The notes below the pieces were generated by a model. It was not told the origin of the DNA, searched no databases, and worked only from the letters and a program-made list of their open reading frames with translations. From NCBI RefSeq assembly GCF_004795035.1, contig NZ_SSBK01000008.1:124001-188000 (forward strand): 64,000 bases of DNA. The letters run 5' to 3'. The DNA comes from Streptomyces sp. A0958 (lineage in GTDB: Bacteria > Actinomycetota > Actinomycetes > Streptomycetales > Streptomycetaceae). The stretch's first letter is position 1. Each line of letters opens with the position of its first letter. The translations under genes and the position numbers were made by a program. Shown here piece after piece: positions 42,170 through 51,353 of the stretch.

Positions 42170-42601
42170 ATGGCTCAACGGATGGGCAACCCCTCCCTGG
42201 TCGTTCCCGGCGCCCTGCAGCCCCTGCTCGACCTGTCCGAGGTCATCGGCAAGGTCGGGGTGCCGCAGTCGACCCTCGACCTCGTCCGGCTGCGCGTCGC
42301 CTCGCTCAACGGCCGCGTCTACACCTTTCCGGCCGAGCCCGCGGACAAGCGCCTGTCCCTGGTGGACACCTGGCGGACCGAGCCCTCCTTCACCGGCGCC
42401 GAGTGCGCCGCCCTGGAGCTGGCCGAAGCCGTCACCCTGCAGACCGGCGTCGAGAGCGCGCCGTCGGACGAGGTCTGGGCGAACTCCGCCGAGCACTACG
42501 ACGACGTACAGCTCGGAGCCCTGGTCATGCACATCAGCCTGGTCAACTTCTGGAACCGGGTGAACGTCGCCACCCACCAGGACGACGCGGTCTGGCGCTG
42601 A
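42170..42601 (+). CDS. AhpD/carboxymuconolactone-decarboxylase-fold protein lacking the CxxC
   Basis: A 143-residue member of the AhpD-like family (VPQSTLDLVRLRVASLNG... then ALVMHISLVNFWNRVNVAT). The redox pair that normally follows, as NGCxxCV, is absent: here it reads NGRVYTF. The protein therefore cannot act as a thiol peroxidase. The homologue at 54890 keeps CSAC and gives a direct comparison. It lies 62 bp after the methyltransferase and 19 bp before the sulfotransferase. A binding, isomerase or cyclase-type role on the aromatic product is possible. Confidence 0.82.
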   Translation: MAQRMGNPSLVVPGALQPLLDLSEVIGKVGVPQSTLDLVRLRVASLNGRVYTFPAEPADKRLSLVDTWRTEPSFTGAECAALELAEAVTLQTGVESAPSDEVWANSAEHYDDVQLGALVMHISLVNFWNRVNVATHQDDAVWR

Positions 42602-42619
42602 GGAAGAGGAGACATCACC

Positions 42620-43282
42620 GTGTTGCAGCTCATCAACGCCGGCCTGGGCCGGACCGGCACGACATCGCTCCAGGTGGCCCTGGAGCGACTCGGCCTCGGG
42701 CCCTGCTTCCACATGTTCGAGATCGTCGACGACGAAGAGCGCCTCGCCCGGTGGGAGCGGATCATCTGCGACGGCGAGCGCCCCGACTGGGCCGCGCTCT
42801 ACGACGGCTTCACCTCCGCGGTGGACGGCCCCTCCACCGTCTACTACCAGCAGATCAGCGAGGCGCTCCCCGGGACCAAGGTGGTCCTCACCGTGCGCGA
42901 CGCCGAGGGCTGGTACAAGAGCACCTACGACACGCTGTACCAGTTCGCGCTGCGGACCATGGAGCACCCGCCCGAGCCGGGTTCCCGGCAGGCCCGGCTG
43001 TTCCGCGTCGTCAACGCCCTGGTCTGGGAAGGCCTGTTCGACGGCCGGTTCTCGGACAAGGACCACGCCATCGAGGTCTACCACCGGCACACCGAGGACG
43101 TCGTACGCACCCTCGGCGCGGACAACGTCCTGGTGTACGACGTGCGGCAGGGGTGGGACCCGCTGTGCGCGTTCCTCGGGGTCGAGGTCCCCGACGAGGA
43201 GTTCCCGCGCGCCAACAGCTCCGAGGAGATGCGCCGGCGCATAGCCCAGGCAGCCGGCGCCGGCCCGGTCGCCGCCGGCTGA
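42620..43282 (+). CDS. PAPS-dependent sulfotransferase family protein
   Basis: A 220-residue protein starting at GTG 42620, preceded by GAGGAAGAGGAG. The PAPS 5'-phosphosulfate loop is LGRTGTTSLQVALERLG at residues 9-25, and a second conserved region is TKVVLTVRDAEGWYKST near residue 88. Length and motifs fit the Sulfotransfer_4 group, which transfers sulfate from PAPS to small hydroxylated molecules. It ends the run starting at 41080 and is followed by a terminator. The PAPS-making genes cysD, cysN and cysC at 49-52 kb supply its donor, suggesting a sulfated product. Confidence 0.85.
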   Translation: MLQLINAGLGRTGTTSLQVALERLGLGPCFHMFEIVDDEERLARWERIICDGERPDWAALYDGFTSAVDGPSTVYYQQISEALPGTKVVLTVRDAEGWYKSTYDTLYQFALRTMEHPPEPGSRQARLFRVVNALVWEGLFDGRFSDKDHAIEVYHRHTEDVVRTLGADNVLVYDVRQGWDPLCAFLGVEVPDEEFPRANSSEEMRRRIAQAAGAGPVAAG

Positions 43283-43295
43283 GCCGACCGGTCCC

Positions 43296-43328
43296 GCGGG
43301 CCCGCGCCGGTCACCGGCGCGGGCCCGC
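43296..43328. terminator. 15-bp hairpin after the sulfotransferase
   Basis: Sequence 43296-43328 is almost a perfect palindrome (GCGGGCCCGCGCCGG and its complement) with a 3-nt loop. It starts 14 bp after the stop codon of the sulfotransferase and ends just before the decayed oxidase gene. Confidence 0.7.
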
Positions 43329-43332
43329 CGCG

Positions 43333-43975
43333 TCACCGCACCATGTGCGTGTGGCCGCCCGCGTGCACTTGAGCGGCCGGCGACACCACGAGGGGCCGCA
43401 TCAGGTGCCGCTCGTGCTCCAGCACGTGGCAGTGGTGGACGCCCTGCCGACGACGGGTAACCGGACCGCCACGGTGACCAGTCCGCCCTGCGCAGCGTCC
43501 TGACGGCGCCCTCGGCGTCCCGGACCTGGACGATCCCGGTGGGACGGGAACGTGGTCCCCGCCGGGTCCACCTCCCCGTCTCCCACGGCTCGGGAACGTT
43601 CGTCGAGCCGGGAGCGACCACGAGCGGGCCGGGGGAACGGCCCGAGGCCGAGCCGAAGTCGACGGCCTTGACGGGGGTGTTTCCCGTCAGCCGGTTCTCC
43701 CGGACGATCCGCACCGGACGCCCGCTGACCGTCCTGACCGTCGGGCCCGGGTAGACACCCTCGTACCTCCACATCCTCACCGGCGGCATCTCCGACGAGT
43801 GCACGGTGACGCCGGCGGTGCGCATACGGACGGTCAGCTCGTCGTGGTCGCCGCGGTCGCGGGGACGCATCACCGGCGGGACGCGCAGCGGGAGATCCCT
43901 GAACTCCGTCAGCTTCGGCTCGGGCGCCGTCGGCTCGGGCCCGCTCGCCGGACCCGAGGTCGGCTCCAGGACGTG
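43333..43975 (-). pseudogene. Multicopper oxidase remnant (internal deletion and frameshift)
   Basis: Read on the minus strand, the left-to-right order is an N-terminal cupredoxin piece (KLTEFRDLPLRVPPVMRPRD, MWRYEGVYPGPTV, VRENRL) and, in another frame, the C-terminal copper motif VHHCHVLEHERHLMRP followed by a stop. The middle two thirds of a roughly 500-residue multicopper oxidase, with the other copper histidines, is missing. The gene resembles EpoA/phenoxazinone-synthase-type oxidases of Streptomyces. It can no longer make an active enzyme. The start of the reading frame is not certain. Confidence 0.72.
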
Positions 43976-44044
43976 TCGTCAGACAGGCCCCGGCCCCCGG
44001 TGGACGGCACCGCCCCTTCGGCGGGGCCGTCCGGGAGACGGCTG

Positions 44045-45838
44045 TCAGACCGCGATGGGCTCGCTGTCCCGGTTGATGAGCGTCGCGTACTGGCCACCGC
44101 GCAGGAGCAGTTCGTCGTGGGTGCCGCGCTCCGAGATCCGGCCCCGGTCCAGCACGACGATCTCGTCGGCGTTGCGTACGGTCGACAGCCGGTGGGCGAC
44201 CGTGATGGTGGTACGGCCCACGCTGGCCGCGTCGATGGCCTTCTGGACGGCCTGCTCGGTATGGGTGTCCAGGGCGCTGGTGGCCTCGTCGAGCACCAGG
44301 ATCGGCGGGTCGCGCAGGATGGTGCGGGCGATCGCCAGCCGCTGCTTCTCACCGCCGGAGAACCGGTACCCGCGCTCGCCGACCACGGTGTCGTAGCCGT
44401 CGGGCAGCAGTGTCAGATATTCGTGGATGTGGGCGATCCGCGCCGCCGCGTACAGCTCCTCGTCGGTCGCGTCGGGCTTGGCGAACCGCAGGTTGTCCGC
44501 GACCGTGGCGTGGAACAGGTACGTCTCCTGGGAGACGACGCCGACCGCGGCCGTGAGCGTGGCGAAGGACAGGTCGCGTACGTCGACCCCGTCGATCGTG
44601 ACGGAGCCGGACGTGACGTCGTACAGCCGCGGGATGAGGTAGCTGAGCGTGGTCTTCCCCGAGCCGGTCTCCCCGACGATGGCCAGGCTGCGGCCCGCGG
44701 GGACGGTCACGTCGACGCCGGCCAGCGTGGGCCGCTCCGTCCCCGCGTAGGAGAAGCCGACCCCCCGCATGCGCACCTCGCCCCGCAACGCGGCCGGCTC
44801 GCGGGGCCGCTCGGGCTCGCTGATGTCGACGGGCAGGTCGAGGTACTCGAAGATGCGGCCGAACAGTTCGAGGGAGCCCTGGATCTCGATCCCGACGGTC
44901 AGCAGCCGCTGCGCCGGGCGGAACAGGCTCTGCTGGAGGGACGTGAACGCGACCAGGGAGCCGATGGAGATGGCCATGTGGCCGTTGTTCGAGGTCAGCC
45001 CCGAGACCCAGTAGATCATCGCCGGCATGGAGGCGATGACGATCCAGATCGTGGACTGGTACCACAGGCCCGCGGTGGTGACGCGTACCTCGACGTCGGT
45101 GAGCTTGCGCGACTGCCGCGCGAAGCCGTCGGTCAGGGAGCGCGAACGGCCCATGGTGTGGCTGAGCAGGATTCCGCTGATCGACAGCGACTCCTGCATG
45201 GTCGAGGACAGCTCGGCGAGCTGCCTCTGCCGGTCCCGGGTGATGTCGCGCCGCTGGTTCCCGACGCGCCGGCTCACCAGGGCGAACACCGGAAGCATGA
45301 GCATGGACGCGAGCGTCAGCCGCCAGTCGAGCATGAACATGGCGGTGGTCGCGGCGATGACGACCGTCACGTCGGACAGCAGCGCCGTGGCGGTCGTCGT
45401 GATGGTGGCCTGCATCCCGCCGATGTCGTTGGTGATGCGCGACTGCACCTCGCCGGTACGGGTGCGGGCGAAGAAGGCCAGCGACATCCGCTGGAGGTGG
45501 GCGTACACCGCCGTGCGCAGGTCGTGCATCACGAGCTGGCCCACCGTGGCCGACATATGCGTCTGCCAGACGTTGAACGAGCTGGTGGTGACCGACACCA
45601 GGATCATGCCGAGAGAGAGCAGGGACAGCAGCCCCAGTCTGTCCTGCGGCAGCGCCGTGTCCATGATCTCGCGGATCAGGAACGGGTTGACGAGGGCGAC
45701 CAGGGCGGAGCCCGCGACCAGCAACACGACGGACAGCAACTGCCTCCGGTACGGGCGGAACAGCCTGAGGATGCGTCGCAACTGGCCGTCTTTCATCAGC
45801 GCCTGGGGGCGCGTGGTACTCGAGCTGGCGCGGCTCAC
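44045..45838 (-). CDS. ABC half-transporter (membrane plus ATPase, exporter type)
   Basis: A 597-residue fused exporter. Residues 1-320 hold about six membrane segments (QLLSVVLLVAGSALVALVNP and later hydrophobic runs) and the rest is the ATPase: Walker A IVGETGSGKTTLSY, signature YRFSGGEKQRLAIART, Walker B ILVLDEATSALD and the H-loop TITVAHRLST. I start at GTG 45838 because AAGGAGG stands just upstream; the upstream ATG at 45898 lacks one. It works as a homodimer or with an unseen partner. It may export the product or give self-resistance; substrate cannot be read. Confidence 0.88.
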   Translation of the reverse strand: MSRASSSTTRPQALMKDGQLRRILRLFRPYRRQLLSVVLLVAGSALVALVNPFLIREIMDTALPQDRLGLLSLLSLGMILVSVTTSSFNVWQTHMSATVGQLVMHDLRTAVYAHLQRMSLAFFARTRTGEVQSRITNDIGGMQATITTTATALLSDVTVVIAATTAMFMLDWRLTLASMLMLPVFALVSRRVGNQRRDITRDRQRQLAELSSTMQESLSISGILLSHTMGRSRSLTDGFARQSRKLTDVEVRVTTAGLWYQSTIWIVIASMPAMIYWVSGLTSNNGHMAISIGSLVAFTSLQQSLFRPAQRLLTVGIEIQGSLELFGRIFEYLDLPVDISEPERPREPAALRGEVRMRGVGFSYAGTERPTLAGVDVTVPAGRSLAIVGETGSGKTTLSYLIPRLYDVTSGSVTIDGVDVRDLSFATLTAAVGVVSQETYLFHATVADNLRFAKPDATDEELYAAARIAHIHEYLTLLPDGYDTVVGERGYRFSGGEKQRLAIARTILRDPPILVLDEATSALDTHTEQAVQKAIDAASVGRTTITVAHRLSTVRNADEIVVLDRGRISERGTHDELLLRGGQYATLINRDSEPIAV

Positions 45839-45941
45839 CCTGGCCTCCTTCTCATCGTCGGTCGATTTCGTTCGGCGGAACGCGGGACGGCCCCGCACGG
45901 GGACGCGCCCCGGCGCGGTCGCCGGATGATCCAGGTCGTGC

Positions 45942-46154
45942 CTACTTCAGCTGTCGCACCAGTGCCGTCCACTGGGCGAGCTCCGCGTCGGACAGCGGTG
46001 CCGGGTACGGCCGGCCGGCGGACGGGGCCGCGGATTCCTCCGTCCTCCACCCGTACGGGGGACACACGCCGTTCATCGCGAACCCCGACCAGAACAGGCC
46101 TTCCGTCAACGTCCTCCACACGACCCGCACCACGTACCCGGGCCTCGCACCCAT
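45942..46154 (-). CDS. Small uncharacterised protein of the ssu operon
   Basis: A protein of about 70 residues, starting MGARPGYVVRVVWRTLTEGL, with a GGAG six bases before its ATG; an ATG 12 bp further up (MEIEMGARPG) is possible. It contains one hydrophobic stretch (EGLFWSGFAMNGVC) too short to be a sure membrane segment, and ends VRQLK. It follows the permease gene by 42 bp on the same strand, so it is probably part of the sulfonate-uptake operon. I do not recognise its function. Confidence 0.55.
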   Translation of the reverse strand: MGARPGYVVRVVWRTLTEGLFWSGFAMNGVCPPYGWRTEESAAPSAGRPYPAPLSDAELAQWTALVRQLK

Positions 46155-46208
46155 CTCGATCTCCATTCGTAGGGGGAATCGTCCCGCTGTCCGCTGGGGA
46201 CGGGCGCC

Positions 46209-47126
46209 TCAGCGCGCAGCCAGCAATCCGCGGCTGCGCAGCACCCGGCGCTCCAGCGGGCTGAAGAACAGCAGGTCGATGGCGACGCCGACGACGAAGA
46301 TGAGGATGATGCCGAGCAGCACGCCCGGCATGTCGGAGAACTCCCGCTGGTTCTCCAGGTAGCGGCCCAGACCCGTTCCCAGATCCGGGGAGGAGGCGAT
46401 GAGTTCGGCGGCCATCAGCGACCGCCAGGAGAACGCCCAGCCCTGCTTCAGACCGGCCAGGTACCCGGGCAGGGCGGCGGGCAGCAGCACGTGCCGCACC
46501 CCGCGCGCCCCGTGGGCGCCGAGCGTACGGCCGGCCCGCAGGAACAGCGGCGGCACCTGGTCGACGCCGGCGATCAGGCCGTTGGCGATCGAGGGCGTCG
46601 CACCCAGCAGGATCACCGCGTACATGGCCGAGTTGTTGATGCCGAGCCAGATGACGGCGGCCGGTACCCAGGCGACCGAGGGCAGCGACTGCAGGCCCGA
46701 CAGCACCGGCCCGATGGCGGCCCGGACCGGTCCGATCCGGGCGACGAGCAGGCCGAGGGGCGTACCGATCGCGACGGCCACCACGAAGCCCGAGACGCCG
46801 CGCCACAGGCTCGTCCAGATGATGGAGAACAGGGTGCCCTCGCCCCACAGCAGGGTGAGCGCGTGCCAGACGTCGGCCGGACTCGGCAGCTTCGTGGGAC
46901 TGGCCAGGCGCAGGCTGTGGGCGAGCTGCCAGAGACCGATGACCAGGACGAGGCCGAGCACCGGCGGGAGCACCCGCGTCCTCAGCACCTGGCGGAACCG
47001 GGCGCGCTGCGGGCGGTCGGCCTCCAGCGCGTCCAGACCGGCCGCCAGCGTACCGAGGCCGGCCCCCGGACCGTCGGGGAAGGGAGTGCGGCCGCTCGCC
47101 GCGGGTCGGATGTCAGTGCTGGACAT
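46209..47126 (-). CDS. ABC permease for sulfonate/taurine-type uptake
   Basis: A 305-residue BPD-type permease of the SsuC/TauC/nitrate group. At least six membrane segments are seen (VLPPVLGLVLVIGLWQLA, GVSGFVVAVAIGTPLGLLVA, VLLGIILIFVVGVAIDLLFF). The EAA-loop region is LGAHGARGVRHVLLPAALPG. The ATG at 47126 overlaps the end of the ATPase gene, so subunits are made together. It forms the membrane pore of the importer encoded with 47113 and 47978. Its position beside cysNDC points to organosulfur or sulfate import. Confidence 0.85.
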   Translation of the reverse strand: MSSTDIRPAASGRTPFPDGPGAGLGTLAAGLDALEADRPQRARFRQVLRTRVLPPVLGLVLVIGLWQLAHSLRLASPTKLPSPADVWHALTLLWGEGTLFSIIWTSLWRGVSGFVVAVAIGTPLGLLVARIGPVRAAIGPVLSGLQSLPSVAWVPAAVIWLGINNSAMYAVILLGATPSIANGLIAGVDQVPPLFLRAGRTLGAHGARGVRHVLLPAALPGYLAGLKQGWAFSWRSLMAAELIASSPDLGTGLGRYLENQREFSDMPGVLLGIILIFVVGVAIDLLFFSPLERRVLRSRGLLAAR

Positions 47127-47916
47127 GGCGGCGTATCTCCCCACGAAGGTGCTCGGTGATCTCGACGGACAGCGCCGCGACCTCGGCGGACTCGCCCCGC
47201 AGCGCATGCGGCAGGTCGACGCGCCACTCGCGGGCGATCCGGCCGGGCCGGGACGACAGCAGGACGACGCGCTGGGCGAGGCGCACGGCCTCCCTGACGT
47301 TGTGGGTGACGAACAGCACGGTGAGCTTGCGCTCGGTCCAGATCCGGGTGATCTCCTCGTGCAGGACGTCCCGGGTGATGGCGTCGAGTGCGGCGAACGG
47401 CTCGTCCATCAGCAGTACGGTGCTGCCCTGGGCGAGCGCGCGCGCCAGCGCCACGCGCTGTCGCATGCCGCCGGAGAGCTCGTGCACCCGCTTGCGGTAC
47501 GCGCCGCCGAGGCGGACCAGCTCCAGCAGCCGCTCGGCCTCCGGCCTGCGGTCCTCGCGTGCCACGCCCGCCAGGCGCAGCGCCAGTTCGATGTTGCGGC
47601 CCGCGCTCAGCCACGGGAACAGCGCGTGGTCCTGGAACATCAGCGACGGCCTGGTGCCGGGCACCTCGATGGTTCCGGCGCTGGGTTCGTCGAGCCCCGC
47701 CACCAGGTTCAGCAGCGTGGACTTGCCGCAGCCGGAGGCCCCTACCAGGGTGACGAACTCGCCCGGGGCCACGTCCAGATCGATGTCGTCGAGGACGACG
47801 GAGCCCGCACCGGGGCGGCCGAAGGCCTTGGAGACGTGCGAGAGCCGGACCGCCGGGCAGTCGTCCGTGGTCCGGGCGACGGGGGCGCGCTGCGGGACGC
47901 TCAGTGCCGTGGTCAT
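47113..47916 (-). CDS. ABC ATPase for sulfonate/taurine-type uptake
   Basis: A 267-residue ATPase with Walker A VTLVGASGCGKSTLLNLVA, signature LSGGMRQRVALARALAQ, Walker B VLLMDEPFAALDAITRD and H-loop VLFVTHNVREAV. This layout is typical of SsuB/TauB. It overlaps the permease gene by 14 bp and follows the binding-protein gene. It powers import through the partner permease. Specificity between sulfonates, taurine and nitrate cannot be settled from the ATPase; sulfur supply is inferred from the adjoining cys genes. Confidence 0.88.
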   Translation of the reverse strand: MTTALSVPQRAPVARTTDDCPAVRLSHVSKAFGRPGAGSVVLDDIDLDVAPGEFVTLVGASGCGKSTLLNLVAGLDEPSAGTIEVPGTRPSLMFQDHALFPWLSAGRNIELALRLAGVAREDRRPEAERLLELVRLGGAYRKRVHELSGGMRQRVALARALAQGSTVLLMDEPFAALDAITRDVLHEEITRIWTERKLTVLFVTHNVREAVRLAQRVVLLSSRPGRIAREWRVDLPHALRGESAEVAALSVEITEHLRGEIRRHVQH

Positions 47917-47977
47917 TGCGGGTTCCTCCTGCGGGAGTGGACGAGGGCGCTGCGCCGGGCTACGAGGTGCCGGGGGG

Positions 47978-49093
47978 TCACTTCGCGCCGAGCCCGGCGT
48001 CCGCCGCGGCGGGCCGGCCCGCCGCCGTGAGGACCTTGTCGAGCAGGGTCAGGTCGACGATCCCGGAGAGATCGGGCTTGTCGAGCAGGCCCGCGGCGAC
48101 CGCGTGGTCGGCCCCGGTCCGCAGGGAGCCCGCCAGCGGGTCGTCGGTGAAGTCGATCCCCGCCCACGCGGGATCGAGGACGGCGGGCGGCAGCGCCTTG
48201 CCCGTGTCTGCCTTGATCCGCAGGTTGGCGGCGGCCTTCGCCTGCGCGGGGTCGGCCTCGATGAAGGCGTTGGCCGCCAGCGAGCCGCGCAGCACCGCCT
48301 CGACCACGTCGGGGTGTGCGGACAGGAACTTCTGCGAGGCGATGATGCTGGTGGTCGCGAATTTGCCGTCCGGCCACAGCGACTTCTCGTCCAGCAGGAC
48401 CTTCCCGCCGAGCGCGACCAGCTCGGACGCGGTCGGCTCGGGCACCCAGGCACCGTCGATGGAACCGGAGCGGTACGCCTGCGGCACCACCTTGTTCTTC
48501 GTACGGAGCACCCTCACGTCGCCCGCACCGGACACCGGGTCCACCCGGTAGCCCCGGCCCGCCAGGTAGTTGAGCAGGGCGATGTCCTGGGTGCCGCCCA
48601 GCTGCGGGGTGGCGAGCCTCTTGCCCCGGAGGTCGTCCGGCGACGAGATCTTCTCCGGATCGACCACCAGCTTGACCCCGCCGGAGGCCGCGCCGCCGAC
48701 GATCCGCAGGGACGTGCCGCGCGAGGTGACGTAGCCGTTGACCGCCGGGTTCGGGCCGATGAAGCCGATGTCGACCGAGCCGGCGTTGAGCGCCTCGATC
48801 TCGGCCGGCCCGGCGTTGAAGTACTGGGCCTTGATCCGGGTCGACCCCAGCTCCTTCTGGAACAGGCCGTTCTGCAGGCCCACCAGCGCGGTCCCGTGCG
48901 TGATGTTCGGGAAGTAGCCGATCCGCACGGTGTCGGCGGACAGCTTCGGACCCGTGGCCTCGACAGCCGGCCCCGCCGGGGCCGGCTGGGCGCTGGCGCC
49001 GTAGCCGCAGCCCGACAGCAGCCCGGCGGCTGCGGCCGCCGCCACGGCCGCGACGGCCAGGCGCCCGGTCCTCTGACAGAGCATCAGGTCCAT
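47978..49093 (-). CDS. Sulfonate-type ABC substrate-binding lipoprotein
   Basis: A 371-residue SsuA/TauA-like protein with a lipoprotein signal peptide: RTGRLAVAAVAAAAAAGLLS followed by Cys in the lipobox LLSGC near residue 28. The mature part starts RIGYFPNITHGTALVGLQNG, the NMT1/SsuA fold, and includes SVDIGFIGPNPAVNGY and GAWVPEP. It should capture the sulfur compound outside the membrane and hand it to the permease. Its start overlaps the cysN stop by 10 bp, tying uptake to sulfate activation. Confidence 0.88.
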   Translation of the reverse strand: MDLMLCQRTGRLAVAAVAAAAAAGLLSGCGYGASAQPAPAGPAVEATGPKLSADTVRIGYFPNITHGTALVGLQNGLFQKELGSTRIKAQYFNAGPAEIEALNAGSVDIGFIGPNPAVNGYVTSRGTSLRIVGGAASGGVKLVVDPEKISSPDDLRGKRLATPQLGGTQDIALLNYLAGRGYRVDPVSGAGDVRVLRTKNKVVPQAYRSGSIDGAWVPEPTASELVALGGKVLLDEKSLWPDGKFATTSIIASQKFLSAHPDVVEAVLRGSLAANAFIEADPAQAKAAANLRIKADTGKALPPAVLDPAWAGIDFTDDPLAGSLRTGADHAVAAGLLDKPDLSGIVDLTLLDKVLTAAGRPAAADAGLGAK

Positions 49094-50412
49094 CCCTCCT
49101 CGTCGGTCGTCGCGGTCGCGCGCCGTACGGACACGAAGGGCTCGCCCGCCATGCCCGCGGCGAGGGTGGTGCCGTCGGCCGGGTCGATCAGCAGGAACGA
49201 GCCCGTCCTGCGGTTGTCGGCGTACGGGTCGAGCGCGAGCGGCTCGGCCGTGCGCAGCACGATGTGGCCGATGTCGTTGACCTGCAGTCCCCCGGCGCCG
49301 GATCGCCGTTCGAGCGTGCTGGTGTCGATCCGGTACGCGATGTCCTTGACCACGGCGCGCACGGTGCGGGTGGTGTGCTTGAGCAGGACCTTGGCGCCGA
49401 CGTGCAGGGGGCGCTCGTTGAGGTGGCAGATGCTGGCCGCGATGTCCTTGGTGGGTGCCCCCGCCGTGCCCCCGGCCGCGATCATGTCGCCGCGCGAGAC
49501 GTCGATGTCGTCGGTGAGCCGGACGGTGACGGACTGGGGAGCCCAGGCGACGTCCGTCCGCCTGCCGAGCGCGTCGATGGCCGCGACGGCGGTGGTGCGC
49601 CCGGAGGACAGGACGGTGACGGGGTCCCCGACCCGCAGCACGCCGGAGGCGATCTGGCCGGCGTAGCCCCGGTAGTCGGGGTGCTCGGCCGTCCGCGGGC
49701 GGATCACGTACTGGACCGGGAAGCGGGCGGGCTCCGCCCTCGGGTCGCCGCCGACCGGGACGGTCTCCAGATGCTCCAGCAGCGTCCGGCCGCCGTACCA
49801 GTCCATGGCGGCGGAGTGCTCGACGACGTTGTCGCCGGCCAGCGCGGAGAGCGGGATCGCCACGACGTTCTCGACCCCCAGCGTGGCGGCGTACGCGGTG
49901 AACTCCTCGGCGATCTTCGCGAAGACGCCCTCCTCGTAGCCGACGAGGTCCATCTTGTTGACGGCCAGCACCACGTGCGGCACCCGCAGCAGAGCCGCGA
50001 CCGCGGTATGCCGGCGGGTCTGCTCGACCATGCCGTTGCGGGCGTCGACGAGGACGACCGCGAGGTCGGCGGTGGAGGCGCCGGTGACCATGTTGCGGGT
50101 GTACTGCACGTGCCCCGGGGTGTCCGCGAGGATGAACCGGCGGCGGGCGGTGGCGAAGTAGCGGTAGGCGACATCGATGGTGATGCCCTGCTCGCGCTCG
50201 GCCCGCAGGCCGTCGGTGAGCAGCGCCAGGTCGGGGGCGTCCTGTCCGCGGCCGGCCGATACCCGTGCGACGGCCTCCAGCTGGTCGGTGAGGACCGACT
50301 TGGAGTCGTGCAGCAGGCGGCCGACCAGGGTGGACTTGCCGTCGTCGACGGAGCCCGCGGTCGCGAAGCGCAGCAGCGTGGTGGCGCTGAGCTGCTCGGT
50401 GGTGGTGGTCAT
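49084..50412 (-). CDS. cysN: Sulfate adenylyltransferase large (GTPase) subunit
   Basis: A 442-residue CysN. The GTPase motifs are GSVDDGKSTLVGRLLHDSK at residues 17-35, ADTPGHVQYTRNM near residue 95 and NKMD near residue 152, followed by two EF-Tu-like beta-barrel domains. With CysD it makes adenosine 5'-phosphosulfate from ATP and sulfate, driven by GTP hydrolysis. It ends without a fused APS kinase domain, consistent with the separate cysC. Two bases separate its start from the cysD stop. Placed beside a sulfotransferase region it probably serves product sulfation as well as cysteine synthesis. Confidence 0.93.
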   Translation of the reverse strand: MTTTTEQLSATTLLRFATAGSVDDGKSTLVGRLLHDSKSVLTDQLEAVARVSAGRGQDAPDLALLTDGLRAEREQGITIDVAYRYFATARRRFILADTPGHVQYTRNMVTGASTADLAVVLVDARNGMVEQTRRHTAVAALLRVPHVVLAVNKMDLVGYEEGVFAKIAEEFTAYAATLGVENVVAIPLSALAGDNVVEHSAAMDWYGGRTLLEHLETVPVGGDPRAEPARFPVQYVIRPRTAEHPDYRGYAGQIASGVLRVGDPVTVLSSGRTTAVAAIDALGRRTDVAWAPQSVTVRLTDDIDVSRGDMIAAGGTAGAPTKDIAASICHLNERPLHVGAKVLLKHTTRTVRAVVKDIAYRIDTSTLERRSGAGGLQVNDIGHIVLRTAEPLALDPYADNRRTGSFLLIDPADGTTLAAGMAGEPFVSVRRATATTDEEGWT

Positions 50413-50414
50413 CG

Positions 50415-51353
50415 TCAGAAGTACCCCTCGCGCTTGCGGTCTTCCATGGCGGCCTCGGACAGCTTGTCGTCGGCCCGGGTCGCGCCCCGCTCGGTGAGGC
50501 GGGAGACGGCGATCTCGGCGATCACCGCGTCGAGCGTGGTGGCGTCGGAGTCGACCGCGCCGGTGCAGGACATGTCGCCCACGGTGCGGTAGCGGACGAG
50601 GCGCCTCTCGACGCTCTCGCCGTCCTTCGGGCCGCCCCACTCGCCGGCGGTCAGCCACATGCCGCCCCGCAGGAAGACGTCCCGTTCGTGGGCGAAGTAG
50701 ATCTCCGGCAGTTCGATCTCCTCGCGGGCGATGTACTGCCAGACGTCCAGCTCGGTCCAGTTGGAGAGCGGGAACACGCGTACGTGCTCGCCGGGCGCGT
50801 GGCGGCCGTTGTAGAGCTGCCACAGCTCGGGGCGCTGGCGGCGGGGGTCCCACTGGGAGAACTCGTTGCGCAGGGAGAAGACGCGCTCCTTGGCGCGGGC
50901 CTTCTCCTCGTCGCGGCGGCCGCCGCCGAAGACGGCGTCGAACGCGTGCTGCTGGATCGCCTCGGTCAGCGGGACGGTCTGCAGCGGATTGCGCGTGCCG
51001 TCGGGGCGCTCCTTGAGCTTGCCGGCGTCGATGTACTCCTGGACCGAGGCCACGTGCAGGCGCAGCCCGTGCCGGGCCACCGTGCGGTCCCGGTAGTCGA
51101 TGGCCTCTCGGAAGTTGTGCCCGGTGTCGACGTGCAGCAGGGAGAACGGCACCGGCGCCGGCGCGAACGCCTTGAGCGCCAGGTGCAGCATGACGATCGA
51201 GTCCTTGCCGCCGGAGAACAGGATCACCGGCTTCTCGAACTCGCCCGCCACCTCGCGGAAGATGTGGACCGCCTCGGACTCCAGCGAGTCCAGGTGCGTC
51301 AGCGCGAAGGGGTTCCCCGACGCCTCGATCAGGCGATGGGTCGCGGTCGTCAT
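50415..51353 (-). CDS. cysD: Sulfate adenylyltransferase small subunit
   Basis: A 312-residue CysD of the PP-loop adenylyltransferase family. The nucleotide loop is [20 protein letters not shown] near residue 43; [25 protein letters not shown] and [17 protein letters not shown] follow and match CysD. It is the catalytic half of the CysDN complex. Its ATG overlaps the cysC stop (ATGA) and the cysN start follows its stop, so the three are translated as a unit in the order cysC-cysD-cysN on the minus strand. Confidence 0.94.
   Translation of the reverse strand: MTTATHRLIEASGNPFALTHLDSLESEAVHIFREVAGEFEKPVILFSGGKDSIVMLHLALKAFAPAPVPFSLLHVDTGHNFREAIDYRDRTVARHGLRLHVASVQEYIDAGKLKERPDGTRNPLQTVPLTEAIQQHAFDAVFGGGRRDEEKARAKERVFSLRNEFSQWDPRRQRPELWQLYNGRHAPGEHVRVFPLSNWTELDVWQYIAREEIELPEIYFAHERDVFLRGGMWLTAGEWGGPKDGESVERRLVRYRTVGDMSCTGAVDSDATTLDAVIAEIAVSRLTERGATRADDKLSEAAMEDRKREGYF

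Noticed and set aside
42149..43873. A 574-codon minus-strand open frame as a single gene
   Set aside because: Its start is the multicopper oxidase remnant; the rest is antisense to the AhpD-like and sulfotransferase genes.
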